Positions 10,627 through 19,600 of a DNA stretch of 64,000 bases are shown here, in pieces. The stretch comes from Chitinophagales bacterium (lineage in GTDB: Bacteria; Bacteroidota; Bacteroidia; Chitinophagales; Chitinophagaceae). Below the pieces are notes generated by a model. That model was not told the origin of the DNA. It saw only the letters and a program-made list of their open reading frames with translations, and did not search any database. Every line of letters begins with the position of its first letter. Within the stretch, counting starts at the first letter, position 1. The DNA is taken from NCBI GenBank assembly GCA_017303855.1, contig JAFLBL010000004.1, positions 275,905 to 339,904 on the forward strand, in the 5' to 3' direction. A program made the translations under genes and the position numbers.

Positions 10627-10634
10627 TAAGTTCC

Positions 10635-11489
10635 ATGAAACTGATTCGCTTTGGAAATCCCGGTGCCGAAAAACCCGGTGTGCATATCGACGGTGTGAAT
10701 TATGACTGCAGTGCTTTTATTCGTGATTACGATGAAGCCTTCCTGGCCAATGACGGACTGACCCAACTGTCAGCCATACTCGAAAAAGAAGCCGGTAAAC
10801 TGCCCGTGGTTCCTGAAGGTACCCGTTTAGGTCCGCCGCTGGCCCGTCCTTCCAAGATCGTGTGTATCGGCCTGAATTACTCCAAACATGCGAAAGAAAC
10901 CAATGCGCCGATCCCCAAGGAACCGATCATCTTTTTTAAATCCACTACTTCGTATAACGGTCCAAATGACCCGATTACGATTCCCAAAAATTCGGTGAAG
11001 ACCGATTGGGAAGTGGAACTCGCTTTTGTAATTGGTAAAAAAGCGTCTTATGTGGAAGTGAGCGAAGCCATGGATTATGTGGCCGGTTATGCGCTGCACA
11101 ATGATGTGAGTGAACGTGAATTTCAACTGGAACGCGGTGGAACCTGGGACAAAGGCAAAGGCTGTGATACCTTTGCCCCCATCGGTCCCTGGCTGGTAAC
11201 CAAAGATGAAATTCCTGATCCGGACAATCTCCGTCTCTGGCTCACCCTCAACGGCAAAATGATGCAGGACAGCAATACCAATGATCTGATCTTTAATATT
11301 CCTTTCCTCGTTTCTTATATCAGTCAGTTCATGACCCTGCTACCCGGCGATATCATTTCTACTGGTACACCCGCTGGTGTCGGACTCGGTTTTAATCCCA
11401 ACATCTTCCTTAAAGAAGGGGATGTGGTGGAACTGGGAATTGATGGATTGGGGACGAGCAGGCAAGTGTGTTATGATTATAAGAAGTAG
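10635..11489 (+). CDS. FAH-fold hydrolase, probable 2,4-diketo-3-deoxy-L-fuconate hydrolase
   Basis: Fumarylacetoacetate-hydrolase-fold enzyme, 284 residues, expected to split 2,4-diketo-3-deoxy-L-fuconate into pyruvate and L-lactate. Motifs: IVCIGLNYSKHAKE near residues 76-89, EPIIFFKSTTS, DWEVELAFVIG (metal-binding Glu residues), YALHNDVSEREFQ with the metal Asp, GKGCDTFAPIGPW and the C-terminal ISTGTPAGVGLG. An N-terminal cap domain of about 70 residues precedes the catalytic domain. The gene starts 8 bp after the SDR stop and is the last of the tight fucP-mutarotase-SDR-FAH group; a repeat-bearing 122-bp spacer separates it from the lactonase. Related enzymes open other 2,4-diketo or acylpyruvate substrates; the neighbours point to fucose. 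Confidence 0.87.
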   Translation: MKLIRFGNPGAEKPGVHIDGVNYDCSAFIRDYDEAFLANDGLTQLSAILEKEAGKLPVVPEGTRLGPPLARPSKIVCIGLNYSKHAKETNAPIPKEPIIFFKSTTSYNGPNDPITIPKNSVKTDWEVELAFVIGKKASYVEVSEAMDYVAGYALHNDVSEREFQLERGGTWDKGKGCDTFAPIGPWLVTKDEIPDPDNLRLWLTLNGKMMQDSNTNDLIFNIPFLVSYISQFMTLLPGDIISTGTPAGVGLGFNPNIFLKEGDVVELGIDGLGTSRQVCYDYKK

Positions 11490-11495
11490 TTTGGT

Positions 11496-11580
11496 TCATG
11501 CTTCGGCAATGCTTCGGCAGGCTCATGCTTCGGCAAGCTCAGCATGACAACGGATGTCACCCTGAGCCTGCCGAAGGGTG
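11496..11580. repeat. CTTCGGCA repeat and 22-bp inverted repeat
   Basis: The spacer holds several CATGCTTCGGCAA-type copies in a row (from about 11498) and an inverted repeat with arms 11528-11549 and 11555-11576 around a 5-bp loop. The arms read CTTCGGCAAGCTCAGCATGACA and TGTCACCCTGAGCCTGCCGAAG, and pair with few mismatches. There is no T-tract after it, so it looks more like a REP-type palindrome than an intrinsic terminator. It divides the FAH gene from the lactonase gene and could stabilise or trim the transcript. Confidence 0.75.
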
Positions 11581-11611
11581 ATAAACACTTAACGACAAAC
11601 AACAAACCCTC

Positions 11612-12436
11612 ATGATCATAGATAGCCATCAGCATTTCTGGAATTACGAGCCGCAGAAGCACGGCTGGATAGATGAGGATATGAAAACAATCCGCCGGGA
11701 CTTTCTGCCGGATGAACTGGAAGCCATTTTTCGTGAACAGGGCGTAGCCGGTTCAGTTGCCGTGGAGGCCGATCAGAACGAAGCCGAAACAGAATTCCTG
11801 ATTGCACTCAGTAATAAATATTCTTTCATTAAAGGCATCGTCGGGTATACCGATCTGCGGGCGGATAATGTGGAAGAACGGCTGGCTTATTTCAATGGTT
11901 ATCCCGTGGTAAAAGGTTTCCGGCATGTATTACAGAGCCAGGATCCGTCCTTTTTGTTGCAGCCCTCTTTTTTGCGGGGAATCGGTTTATTGAAGAAATA
12001 CGGATTTACGTATGATATATTGGTTTTCCCGAAACACCTTGCAGCTGTAAAACAATTGGTCGCCGGTTTCCCCGATCAGTTATTTGTACTGGATCATCTC
12101 GCCAAGCCTTATATAAAACACGGGCAGATAGATGAATGGGCAGCAGATATCCGTGAACTGGCCCGGTATTCCAATTTATATTGCAAGCTCAGCGGTATGG
12201 TTACCGAAGCCGATTACCTGCACTGGAAACAACCTGATTTCACAGCTTATCTGGATGTGGTGGTTAATGCCTTCGGGACAAATCGCCTGTTGTACGGGAG
12301 CGACTGGCCCGTTTGTACCGTTGCCGCTTCATACGGGCAGGTATCAGCTATTATTAAAGATTATTTTGCTACATTTTCACCGGAAGAGCAGGAAGCGGTC
12401 TTTTCCGGCAACGCAACCCGATTCTATCATTTATAA
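11612..12436 (+). CDS. Amidohydrolase-family L-fuconolactonase
   Basis: TIM-barrel metal hydrolase of the COG3618 group, 274 residues, cytoplasmic, expected to open L-fucono-lactone to L-fuconate. Motifs: DSHQHFWNY at the N-terminus (His-x-His type pair of strand 1), VKGFRHVLQ in the middle, LDHLAKPYI (strand with the conserved His) and YGSDWPVCT with the catalytic Asp near residue 230. The start ATG 11612 gives MIIDSHQHFW, typical for the family. It lies 122 bp after the FAH gene and 9 bp before the aldo/keto reductase, which would make its lactone. Close relatives hydrolyse rhamnonolactone, galactonolactone or 2-pyrone-4,6-dicarboxylate; fucose is chosen from context. Confidence 0.87.
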   Translation: MIIDSHQHFWNYEPQKHGWIDEDMKTIRRDFLPDELEAIFREQGVAGSVAVEADQNEAETEFLIALSNKYSFIKGIVGYTDLRADNVEERLAYFNGYPVVKGFRHVLQSQDPSFLLQPSFLRGIGLLKKYGFTYDILVFPKHLAAVKQLVAGFPDQLFVLDHLAKPYIKHGQIDEWAADIRELARYSNLYCKLSGMVTEADYLHWKQPDFTAYLDVVVNAFGTNRLLYGSDWPVCTVAASYGQVSAIIKDYFATFSPEEQEAVFSGNATRFYHL

Positions 12437-12445
12437 TCAGCACTC

Positions 12446-13474
12446 ATGTCAGCAAAAGTTAATTTTCCCCCGGTGATTTTTGGCAGTACCGCACTGGGCA
12501 ATATATATGAAGAGATTCCGTATAACACGAAACTGGCTATTGTCAGGGAATGTGTGAATAATGCACCCGGCGGAATGGTGATGTTTGACTCCGCAGGCAA
12601 ATACGGAGCCGGACTCGCCCTGGAAGTATTGGGGAAATGCCTGGAAGAACTGGGTGTGCCTCCCGAAAAAGTGATTATCAGCAATAAGCTGGCCTGGTAC
12701 CGGATTCCGCTGAGTGGCCCCGAACCTACCTTTGAACCGGGCGTTTGGCACAACCTGAAGTATGACGCCGTTCAGAAAATCAGTTACCAGGGTATACTAG
12801 ACTGTTATGAACAGGGAAATGAACTGCTGGGAAAATATAAAACGCAAACCGCCTCCGTACACGACCCGGATGAATACCTGGCGGCTGCCGTGGACAAAGC
12901 GGATGATAAGCGCAGGTATGAAGACATACTGGCGGCCTATAAAGCCCTGCATGAACTGAAAGCCGCGGGTAAAATAAGTTCGGTCGGAGTTGGCGCTAAA
13001 AACTGGAAGAGCATTCAGCGTATAGCCAATGATGTGGAGCTGGACTGGGTGATGATTGCGAATAGTATTACTGTACATTCTCATCCGCAACCCTTACTGG
13101 AGTTTATGGCGCAATTGCACAGTAAAGGAGTGGCCATCATCAACTCCGCCGTGTTTAACGGGGGATTCCTGGTCGGCCGTGATTTTTATAACTACAAGAA
13201 AGTGGATCCGGATACAGAAGACGGGAAGGCCAAATATGCCTGGCGGGCAAAATTCTTTGAACTCTGTGCCAAACACAATGTAACCCCCGCAGAAGCCTGT
13301 TTTAATTTTGGTTTCCGTATACCCGGTGTGAACTCCGTGGCCTTAAGCACGTCACATCCCGAAAAAGTAAAACCGAATATCGCCATGGCTACCTGCGAAG
13401 TACCGGTGGCTTTATGGGATGATATGAAAGCGAACGGATTGCTGGAGGAAGATTACCTGATTAATAATTTGTAG
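12446..13474 (+). CDS. Aldo/keto reductase, probable L-fucose (D-threo-aldose) 1-dehydrogenase
   Basis: NAD(P)-dependent aldo/keto reductase of the COG0667 type, 342 residues, cytoplasmic. The catalytic tetrad can be placed: Asp in MVMFDSAG, Tyr in GKYGAG, Lys in IISNKLAW and His in ASVHDPDEY. C-terminal NFGFRIPGVNSVALSTS matches the cofactor-binding stretch of D-threo-aldose 1-dehydrogenases, which oxidise L-fucose to its lactone. Only 9 bp from the lactonase gene. It ends the plus-strand block and converges on the sulfatase gene (59-bp spacer filled by GTTGANAN repeats). Together with the lactonase, SDR and FAH genes it supplies four of the five enzymes of the oxidative fucose route. Confidence 0.88.
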   Translation: MSAKVNFPPVIFGSTALGNIYEEIPYNTKLAIVRECVNNAPGGMVMFDSAGKYGAGLALEVLGKCLEELGVPPEKVIISNKLAWYRIPLSGPEPTFEPGVWHNLKYDAVQKISYQGILDCYEQGNELLGKYKTQTASVHDPDEYLAAAVDKADDKRRYEDILAAYKALHELKAAGKISSVGVGAKNWKSIQRIANDVELDWVMIANSITVHSHPQPLLEFMAQLHSKGVAIINSAVFNGGFLVGRDFYNYKKVDPDTEDGKAKYAWRAKFFELCAKHNVTPAEACFNFGFRIPGVNSVALSTSHPEKVKPNIAMATCEVPVALWDDMKANGLLEEDYLINNL

Positions 13475-13480
13475 AGTAAG

Positions 13481-13520
13481 GTTGACAAGTTGAAAGGTTG
13501 AAAAGTTGATAGGTTGACAG
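13481..13520. repeat. Five tandem copies of 8-bp GTTGANAN
   Basis: Five contiguous 8-bp units (GTTGACAA, GTTGAAAG, GTTGAAAA, GTTGATAG, GTTGACAG) fill most of the spacer between two convergent genes. This is the left-arm type of a repeat family whose reverse complement (TCAACTTN) recurs at 47.1, 49.6, 52.1 and 52.8 kb. No terminator with a T-tract is seen here. Confidence 0.85.
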
Positions 13521-13533
13521 GGTTGTCGTATTC

Positions 13534-14946
13534 TTAATCTTTTTCTCCAACCAAAAATGGCCAATCGGGATTTCTTACATGTGACTTTTTCATCCATTGA
13601 GCCATCTTTTTAACGATGCCGGGGAACTGTGCCGCCAGGTTATTTTTTTCCAGGGGATCTGCAGACAGATCGTATAATTCAATCGGCGAGGGGGTACTGG
13701 TGGAAGCATTTAAACGTATCCCTTTCCAGTTCTTCCAGCTGATCGCCTGGCGCCCGTCATTTTCATGAAATTCCCAATAAAAGTAATCGTGCGTTTTGCG
13801 CCTGCCCTTGTTTAGCAGTACCGGAACAAGGGAGAGTCCATCTGTCTTCACGTTGCTTTTTATTCCCGCCAGCTCCAGTAGGGTCGGGTACATATCCCAT
13901 AAGGCTGCGGGTTCATTATTGACTGCTGATTTTATTTTTCCCGGCCAATACGCCACATACGGTACACGGATGCCGCCTTCATACAAATCCCGTTTGATGC
14001 CACGGAAACCGCCACTGCTGTTAAAAAAATCAGGATCCCCGCCATTCTCACGATGTGGGCCATTGTCACTGGTGAAAATGATCAGCGTATTTTCAGCGAG
14101 TCCTTTGTCCGCAATCGCCTTTATGATCTCGCCTACATATTGATCCAGTCTTGAGATCATGGCCGCAAACTGTGCATGGGGCAGGGGCTCTGGCACGGCA
14201 TTGTGCGGGCGGGTCTTTAGTTTATTCCCACTAAGCGGGGTTTCATTGAATTTCTGTGCATAGTGTTGATACCATTCATCCTGCGGACCGATCACATCAC
14301 CATGTGGCAGTGTATAGGGCAGGTACATAAAGAAGGGCTGACTGCCGGCGGCTTTAATATAGGCTAATGCTTCCTGATGAATCCGTGTGGCGGAATAAAC
14401 GGAATCCTTTCCTTTGTTAGGCAATTCAATTTTCTGATGATTGTCCCATAAGTAAAGCGGAAAATAATCGTGTGCGAGACTCTGGCAATTGTATCCGAAA
14501 AACCGGTCAAAGCCGTGTTTGTTGGGATCGCCGCTGTTCTGGTTAAAACCCAATCCCCATTTCCCGAATGCCGCTGTGGCATAACCGTTATCCTGCAGAT
14601 AATTGGCAAAGGTTTTGGTGTTTTCTGGTAAGGGAATCTGCCCTTCCGGCGCGAAAGGGAGATTGCCCCGGATAGCGGCATGTCCGGTATGCATGCCTGT
14701 GAGCAGGGAAGCCCGTGCCGGTGCACAAACCGTGGAGCCGGAATAGAAACGGGTAAACCGCAAACCGGCGGCCGCCATTTTATCGATCTGTGGTGTCTCG
14801 ATCTTTTGCTGGCCATAACAACCTATCTCGCCATATCCCAGGTCATCGGCAAAGATGAAAATGATATTGGGGCGCTGATGGGTTTGAGCAAAGACCACTG
14901 TCTGTATCAGCAATAAGAAGAGTAAGCACCAGATACCTTTTTTCAT
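13534..14946 (-). CDS. Secreted family S1 sulfatase
   Basis: Periplasmic or secreted arylsulfatase-type enzyme, 470 residues, that removes sulfate esters from a glycan. After a signal peptide (cleavage near VVFAQ) it has PNIIFIFADDLGYGEIGCYG with the metal Asp pair (34-35) and VCAPARASLLTG, in which Cys74 in the C-x-P-x-R signature is the residue oxidised to formylglycine; this needs an anaerobic-type maturase or FGE encoded elsewhere. FTSDNGPHRENGG supplies the second metal-binding Asp-Asn. Two bases separate it from the GH105 gene upstream on the same strand. A sulfatase beside fucose and pectin genes is odd for plain land-plant pectin and may point to a sulfated fucan or a marine or animal glycan, or to broader use. 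Confidence 0.94.
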   Translation of the reverse strand: MKKGIWCLLFLLLIQTVVFAQTHQRPNIIFIFADDLGYGEIGCYGQQKIETPQIDKMAAAGLRFTRFYSGSTVCAPARASLLTGMHTGHAAIRGNLPFAPEGQIPLPENTKTFANYLQDNGYATAAFGKWGLGFNQNSGDPNKHGFDRFFGYNCQSLAHDYFPLYLWDNHQKIELPNKGKDSVYSATRIHQEALAYIKAAGSQPFFMYLPYTLPHGDVIGPQDEWYQHYAQKFNETPLSGNKLKTRPHNAVPEPLPHAQFAAMISRLDQYVGEIIKAIADKGLAENTLIIFTSDNGPHRENGGDPDFFNSSGGFRGIKRDLYEGGIRVPYVAYWPGKIKSAVNNEPAALWDMYPTLLELAGIKSNVKTDGLSLVPVLLNKGRRKTHDYFYWEFHENDGRQAISWKNWKGIRLNASTSTPSPIELYDLSADPLEKNNLAAQFPGIVKKMAQWMKKSHVRNPDWPFLVGEKD

Positions 14947-14948
14947 GC

Positions 14949-16076
14949 TTATTTCATTTTATAAATCTCCGTACCAGCCAGCAGAAAACAACCCAGTCCA
15001 TAGTCCTCAAAATCGGGCGTCTTATCATATCCTACCGGCTGCCCGTCTTTGGGTTCCTTGCCGGTGCCTTGTACATAACCCAGTTTGCCATTGTCATGTA
15101 CGGCTTCCTTCACCATGGCTTTCCAGGCTTTGGCGATAGCGGTTTTGTAGGTCTTCTTTTCCAGGATACCGTTGTTGATACCCCAGGCAAAGCCATAGAT
15201 AAACAAGGAGGTGCCGGATACTTCTTTACCGCCAAAATGATTGGCATCATTCAGACTTACGTTCCAGTAACCATCCGTCCGTTGCAGGGGCAGGAGGGCA
15301 GCACACATGTCTTTAAAATCCTGCAGGTATTCATTGTAATGCGGATCCGATTTGGGTAACGCTTCCAGCGTTTTTACAAGGGCAGCCACCACCCAGCCAT
15401 TGCCACGGCTCCAGTAGCAATCATCCCCGTTGGGCTCTTTATACGGTGGTACAAAATCCTTGTCTCTCCACCATAATTTCTCCGTGGTATTGTACAAACC
15501 CTTTCCGCCATGTTTGTATTTGGTAAACGCGTACATTTCATACATGCGTTTGAAATAACTGCTGTCATTATACAGGTTGCCCAGTTTTACCAGTACCGGC
15601 ATCGCCATTTGCAGCGCATCGATCCAGTGCCAGTCATCCACTTTGGGCGTGGCCAGCATACTGTCCATACTGGCTTTAATGTCTTTAACCCGCTCCGGAT
15701 GTTGTTTGCCATCCAGGATATACATATCAATATATGTCTGACCGCAGCACTGGTTATCCGCATTACGTGTTTTGATACCGCCCCGCAGACCCCATTTATG
15801 TTTTTCGCCCCACTGGAGCATATAGTCATAGTAGGTTTTCTTTTTATCAATGCCATAGAGTGCCATCAGTCCTTCATAATACACGGCACGTGTCCAGATA
15901 TTACTGGGCCTTTCAATATTGGTGAAAATGGATTTACCGGCATCCGGCCATTTGTCCATGAAGTACTGGTTGGTCAGCCGCATAGGCTTCAGTATTTTTT
16001 TCTTAGACGGCAATGACTGGCTGCTGCCGGCCAGTACTACGCAAAGGAATCCGGAAAGGAAAAGAAATTTTTTCAT
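14949..16076 (-). CDS. GH105 unsaturated rhamnogalacturonyl hydrolase, secreted
   Basis: (alpha/alpha)6-barrel enzyme that removes the 4,5-unsaturated galacturonyl residue left by rhamnogalacturonan lyases. The catalytic Asp is expected at about residue 153 in DWHWIDALQMAMP, matching Asp143 of Bacillus YteR; other family marks are ADNQCCGQTYIDMY, YWSRGNGWVVAALV and the final FEDYGLGCFLLAG. Start chosen at 16076 because it gives a clean signal peptide (MKKFLFLSGFLCVVLAG); an upstream in-frame ATG at 16139 adds 21 residues without hydrophobic logic. First gene of the minus-strand pair with the sulfatase. A second GH105 of different sequence lies at 37.8 kb. Confidence 0.93.
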   Translation of the reverse strand: MKKFLFLSGFLCVVLAGSSQSLPSKKKILKPMRLTNQYFMDKWPDAGKSIFTNIERPSNIWTRAVYYEGLMALYGIDKKKTYYDYMLQWGEKHKWGLRGGIKTRNADNQCCGQTYIDMYILDGKQHPERVKDIKASMDSMLATPKVDDWHWIDALQMAMPVLVKLGNLYNDSSYFKRMYEMYAFTKYKHGGKGLYNTTEKLWWRDKDFVPPYKEPNGDDCYWSRGNGWVVAALVKTLEALPKSDPHYNEYLQDFKDMCAALLPLQRTDGYWNVSLNDANHFGGKEVSGTSLFIYGFAWGINNGILEKKTYKTAIAKAWKAMVKEAVHDNGKLGYVQGTGKEPKDGQPVGYDKTPDFEDYGLGCFLLAGTEIYKMK

Positions 16077-16224
16077 GTGCAATCGCGGGGTTTGATTTTC
16101 TGAATGGTTCGTAAAATTCATGTAAAAAAGGCAAAACACATAAAAACGCGTATGGAATCGTTACAGACAGTACGTGACGGTTCCCGCAGCCGGCTGAACT
16201 ATTTTTTTACTTAAATACCGCTAT

Positions 16225-16539
16225 ATGAAACGACTTGCATTTAAAATGAAACTGTATAAAGGCCGGGAAGAAGAGTATAAAAAAAGACATGATGAGATCT
16301 GGCCGGAACTGGTAAGCTTATTAAAGGAAACCGGCATCAGTCATTATTCCATCTTTCTTGAAGAAGAAACCGGCTTTTTATTCGGCGTGCTGGAAATCGC
16401 GGATCCGGCGATGATGGATACACTCCCGGCTCATCCGGTTATGAAAAAATGGTGGGCGTATATGAAAGATATCATGGAAAGTAATCCGGATAATTCACCG
16501 GTGTCTGTTCCATTGAAGGATGTGTTTTATATGGCATAA
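16225..16539 (+). CDS. rhaM: L-rhamnose mutarotase
   Basis: 104-residue cytoplasmic RhaM protein that interconverts alpha- and beta-L-rhamnose. Motifs: MKRLAFKMKLYKG at the N-terminus, RHDEIWPEL with the catalytic His, ISHYSIFLEEETGFLFGVLEI, and WWAYMKDIMESNPDNSP near the end, all classic for RhaM. It stands alone: divergent from the GH105-sulfatase pair (148-bp shared upstream region) and 146 bp ahead of susC. No rhamnose isomerase, kinase or aldolase is in this window. Compared with the mutarotase at 9.5 kb it is nearer to experimentally studied RhaM, so rhamnose from rhamnogalacturonan is the likely substrate. Confidence 0.92.
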   Translation: MKRLAFKMKLYKGREEEYKKRHDEIWPELVSLLKETGISHYSIFLEEETGFLFGVLEIADPAMMDTLPAHPVMKKWWAYMKDIMESNPDNSPVSVPLKDVFYMA

Positions 16540-16540
16540 G

Positions 16541-16644
16541 CGGTTAACATGTATAACCGGAAATTGGTATGTGTCTTTTTCCGGGAACGATTGCGTAGAA
16601 ATATCAGCATGTTCAGGATAGTTCAGGATGATTGGCGGTTAACA
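16541..16644. promoter_or_regulatory. Candidate operator region upstream of first susC
   Basis: Just after the rhaM stop there is an inverted repeat CGGTTA-N7-TAACCG (16541-16559). A half-site in the same context, GGCGGTTAACAT, recurs at 16634-16645, and a 10-bp direct repeat GTTCAGGATA/GTTCAGGATG lies between them (16611-16630). The right arm of the palindrome (CCGGAAA, 16557-16563) can also pair with TTTCCGG at 16578-16584. The arrangement fits a regulator-binding region for the susC-susD operon that begins at 16686. No regulator gene is present to name the binder, and no convincing TAnnTTTG promoter box was found. Confidence 0.45.
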
Positions 16645-16685
16645 TATTACAATCTTAGCTACTGTAAACAATTAATTGCTGCTGT

Positions 16686-19600
16686 ATGAATCTACCAACT
16701 GCCTTGCGCAGAGGATCTGGTATATGCCTGTTCCTGCTGCACTTATCCTTTTTTGTATTTGCCCAAAACAATATTAAAATCACCGGAAAGGTTTCAGACG
16801 AAACCGGTAAGCCATTACAGGGTGCTACTGTACAGGTAAAGGGTTCCACCAACGGAACGGCTACCCGTGCGGACGGTACTTTTGAAGTGCTTGCTCCTTC
16901 TTCCAATGCCGTCTTGCTGATTACTTCAGTAGGATTTACGGAAATGGAATTTGCCCTGGCCGGTAAAACCGATGTGAGTATCACACTCACCAGTACGGCT
17001 GCTGCCTTGCAGGATGTAGTGGTGGTGGGATATGGTACCCGTAAAAAAGTGGAAGTAACCGGTGCCACTACCTCCATTGCCGGTGATAACCTGCGTACGG
17101 TACAGACCGCCAACCTGACTCAGGCCCTGCAGGGCCGGCTGGCCGGTGTGGATGTAACCATGAGTGGTTTTCGTCCGGGACAGGGAGCTTCTATCCGCAT
17201 CCGGGGTAACCGTTCACTGAGTGCCGGTAACGATCCGCTCTACGTGGTGGATGGATTTCCGGTTTCCTACACCATTGATGATATGAACCCCGCCGATATA
17301 GAATCCGTGGATATCCTGAAAGACGCGGCGGCTACAGCGGTATATGGTGTACGTGGTGCAAACGGCGTGGTACAGATTACCACCCGCAAAGGGAAAGCCG
17401 GTAAAATTTCCATCAATTACCAGGGATCACAATCCGTGGAAACCATCATCCGTCAGTTACCCATTTTTAATGGTCCTGAAATTGCCGACTCCTGGAGACA
17501 GGCTTTCTTTGCCGATAAAAGTTATACCCGCACAAGAGGTGTGGCTACGGCGTCAAACCCGTTATATTATTATCCGTCTGCTTTAAATGATATTGCCTTG
17601 TTCTGGACCCGCTTCGGCAGTGTGGAACAATGGAATTCAATTAAAGACGCGTACACATGGGACGTATATGATCCGTCCACCAATACGTTTATTGCCCGTA
17701 AAAGAGCTACCACTGCGGAAGAAAGAACAATGATGCAGAACCTGGGCATCACTACCCAGCTGGATAGTGTGGACATCTATGATCCTTCCAAAGTAAAGAG
17801 TTTTGACTGGCAGAATGAAGTGGGACTGCGTCATGGTACCACTACCAATCATAATATCAGTGTGACCGCGGGCAGCGAAAAATTCAAAGCCTCCTTTAAT
17901 GCCGGTTACTTTAAGCAGAAGGGCATTGAATACGGGTTTGATTATACCCGCTATACAGTGGGTAATTCGGCCGAGTTCAAACCCGCGAAGTTTATCACTT
18001 TTGGCGCCACGGTGAATTTTATTCACAGCATCACCAATGCCACTACCAGTTCTTATGCCAACTCCTCCGGTATGATTCCACTGGTGGAGCCGTTTGACAC
18101 CGCGGGTAACTGGATCATGTTCCCCAACCGCGATGCGCAGATCATCAACGCGATCAATGACCGTAATACCGTTTTTGATGAAACCAAAATAAACCGGGTA
18201 TTCGGTAATGTATTTGCCGAAGTGACTTTCTTTAAAGGACTGAAATACCGCACCATGTTTGGTCTGGATACGCGTAACTCTGTGCGTGGTCAGTTTAATG
18301 GCGCACAATCTTCCATCCGCTTAGGCAGTGTGGCCAATGCCACCCAGACTACCAATCAGTCTTCTTCCTGGGTGTATGATAATATCCTGACTTATAATAC
18401 ACGTATTGCTTCAGATCATTCCCTGAATGTAACCCTGCTCCAGGAATTACAAAGTCTGAACAGGGCTTCCTCACTCTCCATGAGCGCCAATAACCTGATC
18501 TTCGAAGCACAGAAATGGTATTCATTACAACGTAATACCGATGCAACGGTGACCGGTTCCGGTACCTTCTCTTCCACCCAGTATCTTTCTTATATGGGAC
18601 GCGTGGAGTACGGGTATAAAAACAAATACCTGTTTACATTCAGTAACCGGTATGATAATTCGTCCGTACTGGCAGAAGGTAATAAAGGAGCGTGGTTCCC
18701 CTCCGCCTCCGTAGCCTGGCAGCTGGACCGTGAGGAGTTCTTCCACAACCAGCATATCCTCAGCAGTGCCCGTCTGCGGGCCGGATATGGCCGTGTGGGT
18801 AATGCCTCTATCGCTCCTTATCAGACCGGTGGTCCACTGGCTTTTACCAATTACAATTGGGGAAATGGGGTAGCCGCTATCGGTACCGCACCCACAACTT
18901 TCCGTACACCCGATCTCTCCTGGGAAAAAACATCGACAACCAATATCGGTCTTGAATTCGGTTTGCTGAAAAACCGCATCACCGGTACCATTGATCTGTA
19001 TAGTTCAGACACCAGGGATGGCCTGCAGAGTAAATCTATTCCCGGTGCCAATGGGGTTACTTCCGTATTTGTCAATCTCGGTAAAGTCACCAACAAGGGA
19101 GTTGAAATCATGCTGAGTTCTCAGAATATTAATAAAGGAGATTTCCGCTGGTCTACCGATTTCGTATTTACGAGGAACAAAGAAAAAATTGCGGATATAG
19201 ATGGCAGTGGTAACAGCAACTTTGCCAACCTTTGGATACTGGGTCAGCCGCTCCAGGTATACTGGGGCTTCCAGAGTCAGGGTATCTTCCAGTACAGTGA
19301 TACCGTACCGGGCAAAGGCATCCTGGCTACTTATTACTGGCAGAAAGCCGGTAACCGGACCAATGTAAACTATCAGCCCGGACGTATCCGGATTATGGAT
19401 GCGAATAAAGACACCGCTTTCAGTCCCGCAGATCGTGTGATCCTGGGTTCGCATAACCCGGACTATACCATGAGTATCGGTAATACCGTCGGGTATAAAA
19501 ATTTTGAACTGAATGTACTGGCTTACTTCCGTATGGGGGGCATGTACAGGGTACCACGTCCGGGACTGGTTGGACGGTATCAGTCCAGCAAAGTCAACTA

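Noticed and set aside
11528..11576. Intrinsic terminator in the fucose cluster
   Set aside because: The stem is long, but no T-run follows and the genes on both sides belong to one pathway; a REP-like palindrome is more likely.
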